36,619 nucleotides of DNA from IMG/VR virus record IMGVR_UViG_3300042505_000272, positions 1 through 36,619 of that record, one strand, 5' to 3'. The notes under the pieces are model-generated. The model had not been told where the DNA came from. It saw only the letters and a list, made by a program, of their open reading frames with translations, and did no database searches. The DNA is from a virus. Within the stretch, counting starts at the first letter, position 1, and every line of letters starts with the position of its first letter. Shown one piece after another: positions 22,888-32,069 of this stretch. The translations under genes and the position numbers were made by a program.

Positions 22888-25800
22888 ATGAGAGAGCGTA
22901 TACAGAACTATGTGTTTACACCGGGAGTAGGCGGCGCAGGCACTATAAAGTTACAAGGCTATATTGAAACTGCGGATATTTTAGTTATTACTAACGTAAC
23001 TACTAACACTATTATCTATCAGTTTAGTGATCCAAACAAAGGTGCTACTGTAGCATATAACCCAAGTACTGATGTGGACTATCCACAGTCACAAAACGGT
23101 GTAACTACAATTACTCTAGACTATAATACTAGCCTAATGACTGCTAACGATAAACTACAAATTTATGTAGAAACACGTGAAGTTATTACTCGTCCGTGGC
23201 ACTTTGGTACTGACGCAATTGAGCGTCAACGCTTTGCTCAACCAGAATCACTAATTGACGCTGACTTTGAGTACGGCCTACAAAATACCAAATGGCAGTC
23301 ATTAGCACTAAACAACAACATGCCTGCGATTTATGAAAATCCGGGTGCTGACTTGCCATTAAACACAGTTGGTTATGTTACGCTAGTCAACGGTGTTAAT
23401 ACTATTGCTAATAACGCAGATACAGGTTGGGGTATTCTTAACCAAGGTAGCGGTGCGTATGCGCCTAACTGGGTCACTGATGATTACGCTCTCTTAATCA
23501 ATCAAACCAACGTAGCACCAAGTGCCGGTACAATTACTGCTAACGTAAATGGTAGTCAACAACGTACAATTACATTCTCAGGTAATACCAGTGCTTATAC
23601 TGCTGGCGATTTACTATTGATACTTAAAGTTGAACCTGAAGCTTCAACAGTCACAGTAGCAGGTGATGTTACCAGCACAGGCACAACTACAATTAACCTA
23701 GACGGTGCTAATTCTATTGCTACTGGTGATTTCCTACAAGTAGGAACAGCAGTATCAAATGTATACGAACTAGTAGCGGTAACAGGCGGCGGCGGCACAG
23801 GAAGTATCACAGTAGTACGTCAACGTAACGGTTCAAATCCAACAGGTGCTAACTTACCAGCAGGTGCTGCTATTATTGAATTAGCCAACGTTGAAGTTGC
23901 TAACGTGTTCAGTGTAACTAGCAATACTGAGATGGTTATTAACCGCGGTTGGTACAATACTACTCCGTTGGATTTTATTACTTTAGGTAGCCAAATCCAA
24001 AAACTTAACACAAGTGAAGGAGCAACTGGTAACTTAGAAATTGTTAAACTTACTACCATTGGAACAGCAATGGGTAACACAGTAATAGCTACTCGTTCAG
24101 TATTAGGTACTACTGCTAAGGCATCACCAGCAACATCAGGTTGCCCACTAATTAGATTAGTTGGTGCGTATCAAGCTGGTGCTGGTAACGTAGCGCAGGT
24201 TGGTCTTAACAGCACATCACATGGTGTGTCTGCTAATGCCTACATTAGTACACAAAATCACAGACATCCGGATACAGAAGGTTTATACTTTGTCCATAGC
24301 AGTGAATCAAATAACCTGTTCTACTATCCAAAGAAAGCAAGTGGCCTACCGTCGGGTTACCCATTAAACCAATACGACACAGTATTACGTAAAGCAACAG
24401 CCTACACAGGCGCCGCTATTCCGGTAACTAGTATTGCTAGTGACGCAGCTGCTCCGGTGAGTACTGTTACTGTAACAACTCCGTATGCTCACGGTTTATC
24501 GCCTGGCACACCATTATTGATTCAATTAACATCAGGTGGTAACGTGTCTTATGGTTCAGGTGCGTTCCCAATCTTGTCAGTGCCAAGTTTAACTACATTT
24601 ACATACTCTGCTAAAGGTGGCGCTAAGGTTGATGGTACACTAGCAGGTAACGTTATTATTAAACCAAACAGTTACTTTGTACATAGACCATTTGATGGTG
24701 GTATTGCTATGACCTGCGGTAGTCCGCACCATGGCGCTACAGCAGCACGTCAAACTAAGAAATACTTCCGTTACCAATCTGGTAAAGGTCTATTCTTTAC
24801 ATCAGGTACACTATTTGGCCCAACATTTGATATTGCTAGTTGTTCAGCAGATGGAACAAATTCTAACAGCAATATTACAATTGGTACAGAACAAAATCAT
24901 CAACTTCAAGTTGGTGCTATTGTACGATTCAGTGGTATTGTAACATCTGGTTACGCAGGTGTTACACGTCGCGTTACACAGATCTTAAACGATCGTAGTT
25001 TTGTTGTTGAAGCAGGACAATCGTTAGGTGCTACAACTCCTGTATTTGCTCCTCAACCACGTATTAACGTCACTGGCTGGTACGGCGGTGTTGTACGTGC
25101 TGGTATGTTCGATGACCAAAACGGTGTATTCTGGGAATATGACGGTGAAAAACTTAACGTAGTTAAACGTTCAGCAACTTATCAATGTGCTGGTTTAGTT
25201 AGTGTACAGGCTAATAGTAACCTAGTTACAGGTGACGGTACTGCTAAATTTGTAGATCAATTAACCATTGGTAGTACCGTGGTTATTCGTGGTATGACAC
25301 ATACAGTAACAAGTGTTACTGATCAGAATACTATGACAGTGGTCCCAGAGTATCGTGGACTAACTAACGAAACTCGTGTTAAATTATTATTAGTTCAAGA
25401 CCAACGTATTCCGCAAGATGAATTCAACGTTGACGTTATGGACGGAACTGGTCCAAGCGGATATGTAATTGATCCTGCTAAGATGCAGATGATTATGATT
25501 CAATACACATGGTACGGTGCTGGCTTTATTGAGTATGGAGTACGTGGCCCTAACGGTAAAATGATCCTAGCACATCGTATTAAAAATAATAACGTAAACG
25601 ATGAAGCTTATATGCGTTCTGGTAACTTGCCAGCACGTTACGAAGCATCAAGTTCAGGTGCGTTGACTAAAATGTTTGGCGCAATTGATGACAGTATTAC
25701 ACATTTCCGTGTGTTAGATGGTACATTCTTACCAGGCAACGTAACTGTTGAATATCCGGTATACTTGTCAATTGAAAACGAAATTATCAAGTACACAGGT

Positions 25801-27207
25801 ATTACTAAAAATATGTACGGCAATGGTAATACTGTAGCTAACGTAACTGGTGTAACACGTGCTACTTCATTAACACAGTTTATTGAAGGTTCAAGTAAAA
25901 CATTTACACAAGGTTCAGCAGTTTCGCATGCTAACCAGTCTGGTGTTTATACACTAGGTTGTACAGCAGCTCCAACAATTACCCACTGGGGTTCAGCAGT
26001 TATCATGGACGGTGGTTACCAAAACGATAAGGGCTTTAGTTTTACGTTCAATCGTCAAAACGTTGCGCTTCCAAGTACAATTGGTAGTAAAATTACATTG
26101 TTCTTAATGCGTTTAGCACCAGCAGTATCTAACACAATTATTGGTACACTTGGTACACGTGACTTAGTAAACCGTGCTGCGTTGGACTTGAATAACTTGG
26201 TTGTTAACTTAACTGGCGGACGTTATTTGATTGAAGGTGTTCTAAATCCTACAAATATTAATACAAGTACCACACAGTTCTTAAACTTGAATACACTTGC
26301 GTTTGGTAATCAACCATCATTTACGCAGTTTAGTACTAACATTCAATTCCAGGGAACTACTGTTGGTGGCTTACAAACTGGTTCAGCATTGAGCTTTGAT
26401 GGTCAGCAACCATTCCGTGGTCCAGCAAAAATTGACAGTGCTCAATATTCAGGTACGGCGGCTGCTAAAACTACAGCTAGAGTGACTGCTTATACTAATT
26501 TGACTACTACTAGCTTTGTTGGCGCTGGTGCGGGTGCTACGTTTGACATCACTGTGTCACATCTAGTCACAACAGCAACCTACGCAAGTAGAATTACTTC
26601 AGCAACTGTACGTAGTGGTGGTAGCGGATATGTTGCTACAGACAGTAACGTTAAGATTTTAGGTACAGCGTTGGGTGGTACAAGTACTACTAACGATCTA
26701 TATATTAAAATCAACTCTGTTGGTATTGACCCAATCAGTATAGCCTACACAGAACCTTCAACAGTATCTGGTTCAGGTAGTGGGGCTAATATTTCGTTAG
26801 CCAGTGCTTCACATACCACCAACGTTTCTAGTTATAGTCAACGTTCTATATCTTATTCAATTAATAACCCAGGTGACAACTATTCACCAGGCGATACATT
26901 GAAAGTATTAGGTTATGTATTTGGTGCTAATGCGGCTAACGTAACTAACGACATGACTATTACAGTACAATCTGTATCTGGTTCTGTAACAGGTGGTGAG
27001 CGACTATTTGCTATTCCAATTAGTGGTACTAACTCAGGATTGCTAGATCTAAGTCAAGTTAAACAATTAGGTACTAGTGCTGTTCCAGGTAACGGTGTTT
27101 ACCCAGACGGTCCAGAGGTTCTTGCTATTACAATTACCTGTATCGCAACACAAACTACACAACAGTTTGCTGATGTACAGTTAGCGTTTAGCGAATCACA
27201 AGCGTAA
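22888..27207 (+). CDS. Large virion structural protein (1439 aa)
   Basis: 1439 residues, the longest gene here. The start MRERIQNYVFTPGVGGAGTI is followed by EVITRPWHFGTDAIERQRFA and SLIDADFEYGLQNTKWQSLA, which match the N-terminal part of very large virion structural proteins in T4-like marine phages. The remainder is beta-rich, with repeated G/T/S/N segments (for example GSGYVATDSNVKILGTALGG, and a related NPGDNYSPGDTLKVLGYVFG later). It may form part of the baseplate or a long appendage. It has its own late-type motif upstream and a terminator 15 nt after its stop. Confidence 0.8.
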   Translation: MRERIQNYVFTPGVGGAGTIKLQGYIETADILVITNVTTNTIIYQFSDPNKGATVAYNPSTDVDYPQSQNGVTTITLDYNTSLMTANDKLQIYVETREVITRPWHFGTDAIERQRFAQPESLIDADFEYGLQNTKWQSLALNNNMPAIYENPGADLPLNTVGYVTLVNGVNTIANNADTGWGILNQGSGAYAPNWVTDDYALLINQTNVAPSAGTITANVNGSQQRTITFSGNTSAYTAGDLLLILKVEPEASTVTVAGDVTSTGTTTINLDGANSIATGDFLQVGTAVSNVYELVAVTGGGGTGSITVVRQRNGSNPTGANLPAGAAIIELANVEVANVFSVTSNTEMVINRGWYNTTPLDFITLGSQIQKLNTSEGATGNLEIVKLTTIGTAMGNTVIATRSVLGTTAKASPATSGCPLIRLVGAYQAGAGNVAQVGLNSTSHGVSANAYISTQNHRHPDTEGLYFVHSSESNNLFYYPKKASGLPSGYPLNQYDTVLRKATAYTGAAIPVTSIASDAAAPVSTVTVTTPYAHGLSPGTPLLIQLTSGGNVSYGSGAFPILSVPSLTTFTYSAKGGAKVDGTLAGNVIIKPNSYFVHRPFDGGIAMTCGSPHHGATAARQTKKYFRYQSGKGLFFTSGTLFGPTFDIASCSADGTNSNSNITIGTEQNHQLQVGAIVRFSGIVTSGYAGVTRRVTQILNDRSFVVEAGQSLGATTPVFAPQPRINVTGWYGGVVRAGMFDDQNGVFWEYDGEKLNVVKRSATYQCAGLVSVQANSNLVTGDGTAKFVDQLTIGSTVVIRGMTHTVTSVTDQNTMTVVPEYRGLTNETRVKLLLVQDQRIPQDEFNVDVMDGTGPSGYVIDPAKMQMIMIQYTWYGAGFIEYGVRGPNGKMILAHRIKNNNVNDEAYMRSGNLPARYEASSSGALTKMFGAIDDSITHFRVLDGTFLPGNVTVEYPVYLSIENEIIKYTGITKNMYGNGNTVANVTGVTRATSLTQFIEGSSKTFTQGSAVSHANQSGVYTLGCTAAPTITHWGSAVIMDGGYQNDKGFSFTFNRQNVALPSTIGSKITLFLMRLAPAVSNTIIGTLGTRDLVNRAALDLNNLVVNLTGGRYLIEGVLNPTNINTSTTQFLNLNTLAFGNQPSFTQFSTNIQFQGTTVGGLQTGSALSFDGQQPFRGPAKIDSAQYSGTAAAKTTARVTAYTNLTTTSFVGAGAGATFDITVSHLVTTATYASRITSATVRSGGSGYVATDSNVKILGTALGGTSTTNDLYIKINSVGIDPISIAYTEPSTVSGSGSGANISLASASHTTNVSSYSQRSISYSINNPGDNYSPGDTLKVLGYVFGANAANVTNDMTITVQSVSGSVTGGERLFAIPISGTNSGLLDLSQVKQLGTSAVPGNGVYPDGPEVLAITITCIATQTTQQFADVQLAFSESQA

Positions 27208-27222
27208 TACTTGTTGTATTGG

Positions 27223-27247
27223 AAAAAGGACCTTCGGGTCCTTTTTT
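27223..27247 (+). terminator. Rho-independent terminator
   Basis: AAAAAGGACC (27223-27232), loop TTCG, GGTCCTTTTTT (27237-27247): a UUCG-capped stem that can work in both directions. Confidence 0.92.
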
Positions 27248-27250
27248 CTT

Positions 27251-27260
27251 GATAAATACT
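27251..27260 (+). promoter_or_regulatory. Candidate late promoter (GATAAATACT)
   Basis: GATAAATACT begins 4 nt after the terminator and 30 nt before the ATG of the 760-residue fibre gene, the same arrangement as after groEL. Confidence 0.5.
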
Positions 27261-27280
27261 CTAAATGATGAGAAATTACA

Positions 27281-29563
27281 ATGGCATTAACTAGACCTAG
27301 ATATAGTCAAATTTACGATACTGATTACAAACAAAGTGTGCGTGTAGCAACTACAGCAGACGTTGGTAATCTATTAGCCACCGGCAATATGGTCGATACC
27401 ATTGATGGTAAACTACTAGCAGTCGCTGATCGTATATTAGTTAAAGATCAAGCAGACGCTAAACAAAATGGTATCTATCGAGTTGTAACTGTGGGTACTG
27501 GTGGTAACGGTACATGGATACGCTCTACTGATGCTGATGCTAACGGTGTGGGTAAGGTTACCAGTGGTATGACCACTACTGTTGCCGAAGGCGACATTAA
27601 CGTATCTAAAACATATAAACTTTCTACACCGGATCCAATCACTATTGGGGTTACGGGATTAACCTTTATTAATCCATTTGTGGCGGGCTCGGCCGCAGGC
27701 GCAAATACGCAAGTTCAATTCAATGACGGTGGAGTTGCTGGAGCAAGTGCTGGCTTAACATTTAATAAAACTGGAAACGTACTATCTATTGGTGGTAATA
27801 TTAATGTAACAGGTAGTATATTGCCAACAGCAAATATCACCTACGATCTAGGCAGCCCAACACAACGTTGGCGCGAAGGTTGGTTCAGTGGTAGCACAAT
27901 TCATATTGGTAGTGAATCTATTAGTGTTGACGGTAATGGTAAATGGACATTTACTACAGACGGAGCTGCTGTTGAGTTAGGAAAAAATACCGACTTCAAT
28001 CCACCAAACGCCAATGTCTCAGGTAATGTGACAGCTACTAATTATCTATTTGCTAACGGTACTCCGTTGATGACTCTAGTGAATACTATGATTGATGTTG
28101 CTAATACTGCTATGAAAGGCTATGCTGACAGTGCTGTATTAACGTTAACCAGCAACGCGGCAGTACAAGCAGGTGATATAGCAACTCTTTACGCAAACGC
28201 CGGAGTACAATCGGGCAGTATAGTAACAGCTAATACTGCTATGAAAGGTTATGTTGACGCAGTTACTACTGCGTGGACTGCTAATGCCGGAGCACAAAGC
28301 GGTGCTATTGACAGTGCCACAACAGCTATTACCACAGCTAACACAGCTATGAAAGGGTATGTAGATGGGCAGATTACTAGTCTGGTTAATGGATCCCCGT
28401 CGACATTGGATACGTTAAATGAACTTGCATCTGCGTTAGGCAATGATGCTAATTTGAGTGTGACACTTACCTCGTTAATTGGTAATGTACAAGCAAATGT
28501 TACCTCTGCCAACACAGCAATGAAAGGATATGTTGATGCAATAAACACAACACTAACTTCAAATGCTGCTGTACAGTCTGATGCTATTGCCAGTGCCACA
28601 ACAGCTATTACCACAGCCAACACAGCAATGAAAGGGTATGTTGACAGCGGGCTAACTGCACGTGTTACAAGTGTTTCAGGAACCGCACCAGTTACATCAA
28701 GTGGCGGAACTACACCGGCAATTAGTATGGCAGCCGCAACTGCATCAGCTAATGGTTACATGACCAGCACCTATGCCTCTAAATTAGATGGTATTGCGGC
28801 CGGTGCAACTAATGTAACTAACACCAATCAACTTACCAATGGTGCAGGATTTGTTACAGCATCAGTTACATTAACCACTGCGGCACAGACGAATATTACG
28901 TCTGTGGGAACATTGACTGGTTTGACCTTGTCTGGAACGATTACCGGTAAAACTGGCACAGGCGGTACGGTAGCGGCATCAAATGATTCAGGATCAATGA
29001 GTGTCCGCGGTGACAGCACTAATGCGGCAGTAATTTCATTCCATCGACCGGGCGCATACGCAATTAATATGGGGCTCGATACCGATAATGTGTTTAAGAT
29101 TGGTGGTTGGTCGGACGGTGCAAGTACATATCGTATGCAGGTTACATCTGCAGGAGTTATTACCGGCACAGCAACTACCGCACGTTACGCTGACTTAGCC
29201 GAAGTCTATGCTAGTGATCGTAACTATATACCGGGCACTGTAGTAGTATTTGGTGGTACTAGTGAAGTTACAGTCAGTTTAACTAGCCATGATACCAAAG
29301 TTGCGGGTGTGGTGTCAACTAACCCGGCATATCTAATGAATAGTGAGTTAGAGGGTGTAGCAGTAGCTCTACAAGGTCGTGTACCCTGTCGTGTATTAGG
29401 TCCTGTGGTTAAAGGTGATCGTGTAGTTACTAGTGATGTACGCGGTGTAGCAGAACGTTTAGATATGACCAAATATCAACCAGGTTGTATCATTGGCAAG
29501 GCATTAGACTCTGTGCCAGATGGTGAAATAGCCACAATTGAAGTAGTAGTTGGACGCAATTAA
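27281..29563 (+). CDS. Long tail-fibre protein with repeats and shared C-terminal domain
   Basis: 760 residues. N-terminal ~130 residues: LTRPRYSQIYDTDYKQSVRV and a domain with RILVKDQADAKQNGIYRVVT, as in fibre attachment domains. Middle: five copies of NTAMKGY(V/A)D separated by helical TSNAAVQ-type spacers (about 265-460), a collagen-like or coiled repeat. Then SGTAPVTSSGGTTPAISMAA and STYASKLDGIAAGATN blocks typical of fibre shafts. The last ~120 residues (from ARYADLAEVYASD to VVVGRN) match the C-terminus of the 562-residue fibre. Recombination at the repeats could vary fibre length. It is probably a receptor-binding fibre. Confidence 0.8.
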   Translation: MALTRPRYSQIYDTDYKQSVRVATTADVGNLLATGNMVDTIDGKLLAVADRILVKDQADAKQNGIYRVVTVGTGGNGTWIRSTDADANGVGKVTSGMTTTVAEGDINVSKTYKLSTPDPITIGVTGLTFINPFVAGSAAGANTQVQFNDGGVAGASAGLTFNKTGNVLSIGGNINVTGSILPTANITYDLGSPTQRWREGWFSGSTIHIGSESISVDGNGKWTFTTDGAAVELGKNTDFNPPNANVSGNVTATNYLFANGTPLMTLVNTMIDVANTAMKGYADSAVLTLTSNAAVQAGDIATLYANAGVQSGSIVTANTAMKGYVDAVTTAWTANAGAQSGAIDSATTAITTANTAMKGYVDGQITSLVNGSPSTLDTLNELASALGNDANLSVTLTSLIGNVQANVTSANTAMKGYVDAINTTLTSNAAVQSDAIASATTAITTANTAMKGYVDSGLTARVTSVSGTAPVTSSGGTTPAISMAAATASANGYMTSTYASKLDGIAAGATNVTNTNQLTNGAGFVTASVTLTTAAQTNITSVGTLTGLTLSGTITGKTGTGGTVAASNDSGSMSVRGDSTNAAVISFHRPGAYAINMGLDTDNVFKIGGWSDGASTYRMQVTSAGVITGTATTARYADLAEVYASDRNYIPGTVVVFGGTSEVTVSLTSHDTKVAGVVSTNPAYLMNSELEGVAVALQGRVPCRVLGPVVKGDRVVTSDVRGVAERLDMTKYQPGCIIGKALDSVPDGEIATIEVVVGRN
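28081..28645 (+). repeat. In-gene repeat: NTAMKGY(V/A)D modules
   Basis: Five copies of a module around AACACAGC(A/T)ATGAAAGG(G/A/C)TATG(T/C)TGA-like sequence, encoding NTAMKGY(V/A)D. Two of them share a longer preceding stretch coding for SATTAITTANTAMKGYVD with almost identical DNA, evidence of recent duplication. Confidence 0.8.
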
Positions 29564-29566
29564 CGG

Positions 29567-29595
29567 TTGACAATCAATCAAATTGGTTGTATAAT
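29567..29595 (+). promoter_or_regulatory. Sigma70-type promoter for DNA ligase
   Basis: TTGACA (29567-29572), 17 nt, TATAAT (29590-29595), starting 4 nt after the fibre stop codon. Confidence 0.9.
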
Positions 29596-29624
29596 ATGCT
29601 TTATACTAATTAATAAGGCATGTT

Positions 29625-30935
29625 ATGGACACTCCTTGGCAAGTAATCAAAGATTTAGAACTACACAATCTCCGTACTAATAAAGAACAGATCATTGAAG
29701 CGCAGGCATCTGCTGGCAACGATGAATTCTTTACGGGTTGTCGTCTTGCGTTAGATTCAATGATTACCTTTGGTGTTAAACAAGTTGAACCAAAGACTAG
29801 TGATGGTACTGGATTAAGTTGGGAAACTTTTAAGAAAACAGCAGATGCTCTTGCTACCCGTCAATTAACAGGCAACGCAGCATTAACCGCTGTGAACACA
29901 ATCAGACTTAAAGCCACAGAAGAACAGTGGAACTATTGGTATCGTCGTATATTAATTAAAGATATGCGTGCCGGATTCAGTGAAAAAACAATCAATAAAG
30001 TAGTGGAGAAGAATTATGCGGATTACGTTATTCCTGTGTTTAGTTGCCAACTTGCTCATGATTCTGCCAATCACGAAACTAAGGTGGCAGGAGAAAAACT
30101 CATCGAAGTTAAACTTGATGGAGTACGTGTCATTGCTATTGTGTTTCCAACTGGGACTGTTAATCTTTTTAGCCGGAACGGTAAATCATTAGCAAACTTT
30201 CCATTGGTTGAGCAACAACTAAGTAAACACGCACGTTTCTTTGCTGAGCCCGTAGTACTTGACGGTGAAATTATGTCAGCAAGTTTCCAAGATCTAATGA
30301 AGCAAGTACATCGTAAGAGCGAGGTAAAATCAACTGACGCTGTACTTAATTTATTTGATATTATTACGCTTAAAGAATTCCAAGCAGGTCAAGGCCAGCA
30401 TCGTCAAATTGATCGTAGTGTTACATTAGCCGCATGGTACAGCGAATTTGCTGATCATATGCCTAATGTTACAATGGTTGGACAAGAGTTAGTTGACCTT
30501 AGTGCTCCGCATGGTCAGGCTCGCTTTAAGCAGATTAACGAAGAAGCAGTGGCAGGCGGTTATGAAGGCATTATGATCAAAGATCCTAACGCCATCTATG
30601 AGTGTAAACGTAGTGTAGCATGGCTTAAACTTAAGCCATTTATCGAAGTTAGTCTGGAGGTAACAGATGTTGAAGAAGGTACTGGAAGGAATCAAGGAAG
30701 ACTTGGCGCAGTTGTTTGTTCGGGACTCGACGACGGGAGACAAATTGTGGTCAACGTTGGTAGTGGTTTCACAGATAATGATCGTGATGAGTTTTGGATT
30801 CATCGTGATTCAATTATTGGACAGATTGTAGAGGTTAGGGCAGATGCTGTTACGCAAAATCAAGACGGCACTTACTCGCTTAGATTTCCTAGGTTCTTGC
30901 GTTTTAGGGGGTTTGAAGTTGGCGAAAAACTATAA
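29625..30935 (+). CDS. ATP-dependent DNA ligase
   Basis: 436 residues. It seals nicks in double-stranded DNA with ATP. Nucleotidyltransferase motifs are in order: motif I EVKLDGVR with nucleophile Lys163, motif III FSRNGKS (182-188), motif IV VLDGEI (211-216), motif V EGIMIKD (314-320) and WLKLKP (333-338). The C-terminal OB-fold has GAVVCSGLDDGR and ends FPRFLRFRGFEVGEKL, as in T4/T7-type phage ligases. The N-terminal ~140 residues are a helical DNA-binding part (RRILIKDMRAGFSEKTINKV). It has its own strong promoter and heads a four-gene replication/regulation operon. Confidence 0.93.
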   Translation: MDTPWQVIKDLELHNLRTNKEQIIEAQASAGNDEFFTGCRLALDSMITFGVKQVEPKTSDGTGLSWETFKKTADALATRQLTGNAALTAVNTIRLKATEEQWNYWYRRILIKDMRAGFSEKTINKVVEKNYADYVIPVFSCQLAHDSANHETKVAGEKLIEVKLDGVRVIAIVFPTGTVNLFSRNGKSLANFPLVEQQLSKHARFFAEPVVLDGEIMSASFQDLMKQVHRKSEVKSTDAVLNLFDIITLKEFQAGQGQHRQIDRSVTLAAWYSEFADHMPNVTMVGQELVDLSAPHGQARFKQINEEAVAGGYEGIMIKDPNAIYECKRSVAWLKLKPFIEVSLEVTDVEEGTGRNQGRLGAVVCSGLDDGRQIVVNVGSGFTDNDRDEFWIHRDSIIGQIVEVRADAVTQNQDGTYSLRFPRFLRFRGFEVGEKL

Positions 30936-31176
30936 ACTAGCGCAAGAAGCTAATAAGGGCACTGTCTACGGTGCTATGTTAGAAATTACCAAGAATCCAC
31001 GCCTATGGCGCAGTAGTCCTGTTGGCCGCGAGTATTGCTATCTTACAGAAGAAGGCCGAGAAGTTATTGTAGATCTAATGCAGGACCTACTGCGTACTGT
31101 AGATGTATTGGAACGTAAGGCTGTTGACCAACGTGCGAAAGATATTACATTTGACATTTTGAAAGGTAAAGAATAA
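30919..31176 (+). CDS. Unknown small helical protein (85 aa)
   Basis: I place the start at a TTG (30919) 7 nt after AGGGGG, overlapping the ligase end by 17 nt. An ATG at 30844 in the same frame would overlap by 92 nt and is less likely. From here the protein reads AKNYKLAQEANKGTVYGAML, then WRSSPVGREYCYLTEEGREV, ending in a helix (LLRTVDVLERKAVDQRAKDI). No family is recognised. The stop TAA overlaps the next ATG. Confidence 0.55.
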   Translation: MAKNYKLAQEANKGTVYGAMLEITKNPRLWRSSPVGREYCYLTEEGREVIVDLMQDLLRTVDVLERKAVDQRAKDITFDILKGKE

Positions 31177-31229
31177 TGTTATTAGCCTGGGGAATGGACG
31201 CATTTACTGAATCAATCGAAAGGAATCGT

Positions 31230-31502
31230 ATGAAACTTACTAAAGAAGAATTGTTAGGAAAATTAAGGGATCGTGTATGCGAAGTAACATTTACCAAAGT
31301 AAACGGCGAAACTCGCACTATGCCCTGTACCCTTAGAGCAGACCTTGTGCCTGCGTATGAGCGTAAAACACCGGTTAAAGAGGCTACTGAAAAGGAATCT
31401 GCTACAATTAGCGTTTGGTGTATAGACAAACAGGCATGGCGCAGTTTCCGTGTAGACAGCGTAACTGATTTTAAAATTGAAGTTGAATTACATGGATTTT
31501 AA
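31230..31502 (+). CDS. WYL_2-type Sm-like SH3 beta-barrel protein
   Basis: 90 residues from the ATG at 31230, chosen because AAAGGAA lies 6 nt upstream and relatives start near KLTKEELL. An ATG at 31176 in the same frame is the alternative. TRTMPCTLRADL and ISVWCIDKQAWRSFRVDSV match the phage family formerly called DUF2693 (PF10902, WYL_2), common in T4-like phages of marine bacteria. The fold resembles small ligand- or nucleic-acid-binding SH3 barrels; the function is not established. It lies in the ligase operon, directly before an AbrB-like gene. Confidence 0.7.
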   Translation: MKLTKEELLGKLRDRVCEVTFTKVNGETRTMPCTLRADLVPAYERKTPVKEATEKESATISVWCIDKQAWRSFRVDSVTDFKIEVELHGF

Positions 31503-31670
31503 ATGACTAAACAATGGACTGCGGTATTAGAAGAAGATTTGGCCACAGGTGAACTAATTCTTCCTCTACCAACTGATTTAATAGAACAATTGGGTTGGAA
31601 AGAGGAAGATACGTTGGTGTGGTCGATTAATAAAGAAACTAAAGAAATAAGGTTAACCAAAAGTGGTTGA
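31503..31670 (+). CDS. SpoVT/AbrB-like small protein (55 aa)
   Basis: 55 residues starting MTKQWTAVLEEDLATGELIL and continuing PLPTDLIEQLGWKEEDTLVW. The pattern (ED..G.l.lPlP..l...lGw...D.l.w) is the swapped-hairpin AbrB/SpoVT DNA-binding fold, seen in many phages. ATG lies right after the previous stop. Its own stop TGA is inside the -35 box of the next promoter. It is a possible transcription regulator or an antitoxin-like protein, but no toxin is nearby. Confidence 0.65.
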   Translation: MTKQWTAVLEEDLATGELILPLPTDLIEQLGWKEEDTLVWSINKETKEIRLTKSG

Positions 31671-31695
31671 CAAACTCATTAACAGAGTATATAAT
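31667..31695 (+). promoter_or_regulatory. Sigma70-type promoter overlapping a stop codon
   Basis: TTGACA (31667-31672), 17 nt, TATAAT (31690-31695). The TGA of the AbrB-like gene (31668-31670) lies within the -35. It drives the HTH protein at 31759. Confidence 0.9.
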
Positions 31696-31703
31696 ATATA
31701 CAT

Positions 31704-31718
31704 GCTTAGAAATTAAGC
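31704..31718 (+). promoter_or_regulatory. 5' leader hairpin
   Basis: GCTTA (31704-31708), loop GAAAT, TAAGC (31714-31718), starting about 2 nt after the predicted transcription start and followed by an AT-rich segment and T6 (31731-31736). It may stabilise the mRNA 5' end or act as a weak attenuator. Confidence 0.5.
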
Positions 31719-31758
31719 AACATATATATATTTTTTAATCGTTATGGAGAAGTAAACA

Positions 31759-32007
31759 ATGGCAAATTTAGCTAAAGTAACAAACCAGGTAGCATTCTTA
31801 GAAAAGTATTTACGCGGTACAGGTAAAACATTATCAGCTGCACAGGCATCTGCTAACTACGGTATCAAAAACTTACCAGCTCGTATGTCAGAGTTCCGTA
31901 AATGCGGTCTGAATGTTAAAACTGATGTTAACTCAACAGGTAAAACAGTTTATGCTGTTACTGCCCGTGATGTTAAAGGTTCACGTGCTCGCGTATTTGC
32001 TGCGTAA
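31759..32007 (+). CDS. Small winged-helix/HTH_39-like protein
   Basis: 82 residues; AATGGAGAAG precedes the ATG. TLSAAQASANYGIKNLPARM (24-43) followed by SEFRKCGLNVKTDV fits the phage HTH_39 pattern: a helix-turn-helix with AxxxxGIxxLxARIxxLRxxGxxI, then a beta wing (GKTVYAVTARD). Such small proteins are frequent in phages and probably bind DNA. It has its own strong promoter and terminator, so it is a single-gene unit and may be highly expressed. Confidence 0.75.
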   Translation: MANLAKVTNQVAFLEKYLRGTGKTLSAAQASANYGIKNLPARMSEFRKCGLNVKTDVNSTGKTVYAVTARDVKGSRARVFAA

Positions 32008-32031
32008 TTAAGTAGCAGTCTACGGACCCAT

Positions 32032-32058
32032 AAAAAAGCCGCTTAACGCGGCTTTTTT
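32032..32058. terminator. Bidirectional terminator between convergent genes
   Basis: A6-GCCGC (32032-32042), loop TTAAC, GCGGC-T6 (32048-32058). The A and T tracts serve both strands: it ends the HTH gene (plus) and the gene at 32070-32585 (minus). Confidence 0.93.
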
Positions 32059-32069
32059 GTTTTTGTTAG

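Noticed and set aside
28081-28645. CRISPR array
   Set aside because: The repeats are coding, unequal in spacing and in frame with the fibre protein; no cas genes.
31503-32007. Toxin-antitoxin pair formed by the AbrB-like and HTH_39-like proteins
   Set aside because: Neither resembles a known toxin, and they are in separate transcription units.
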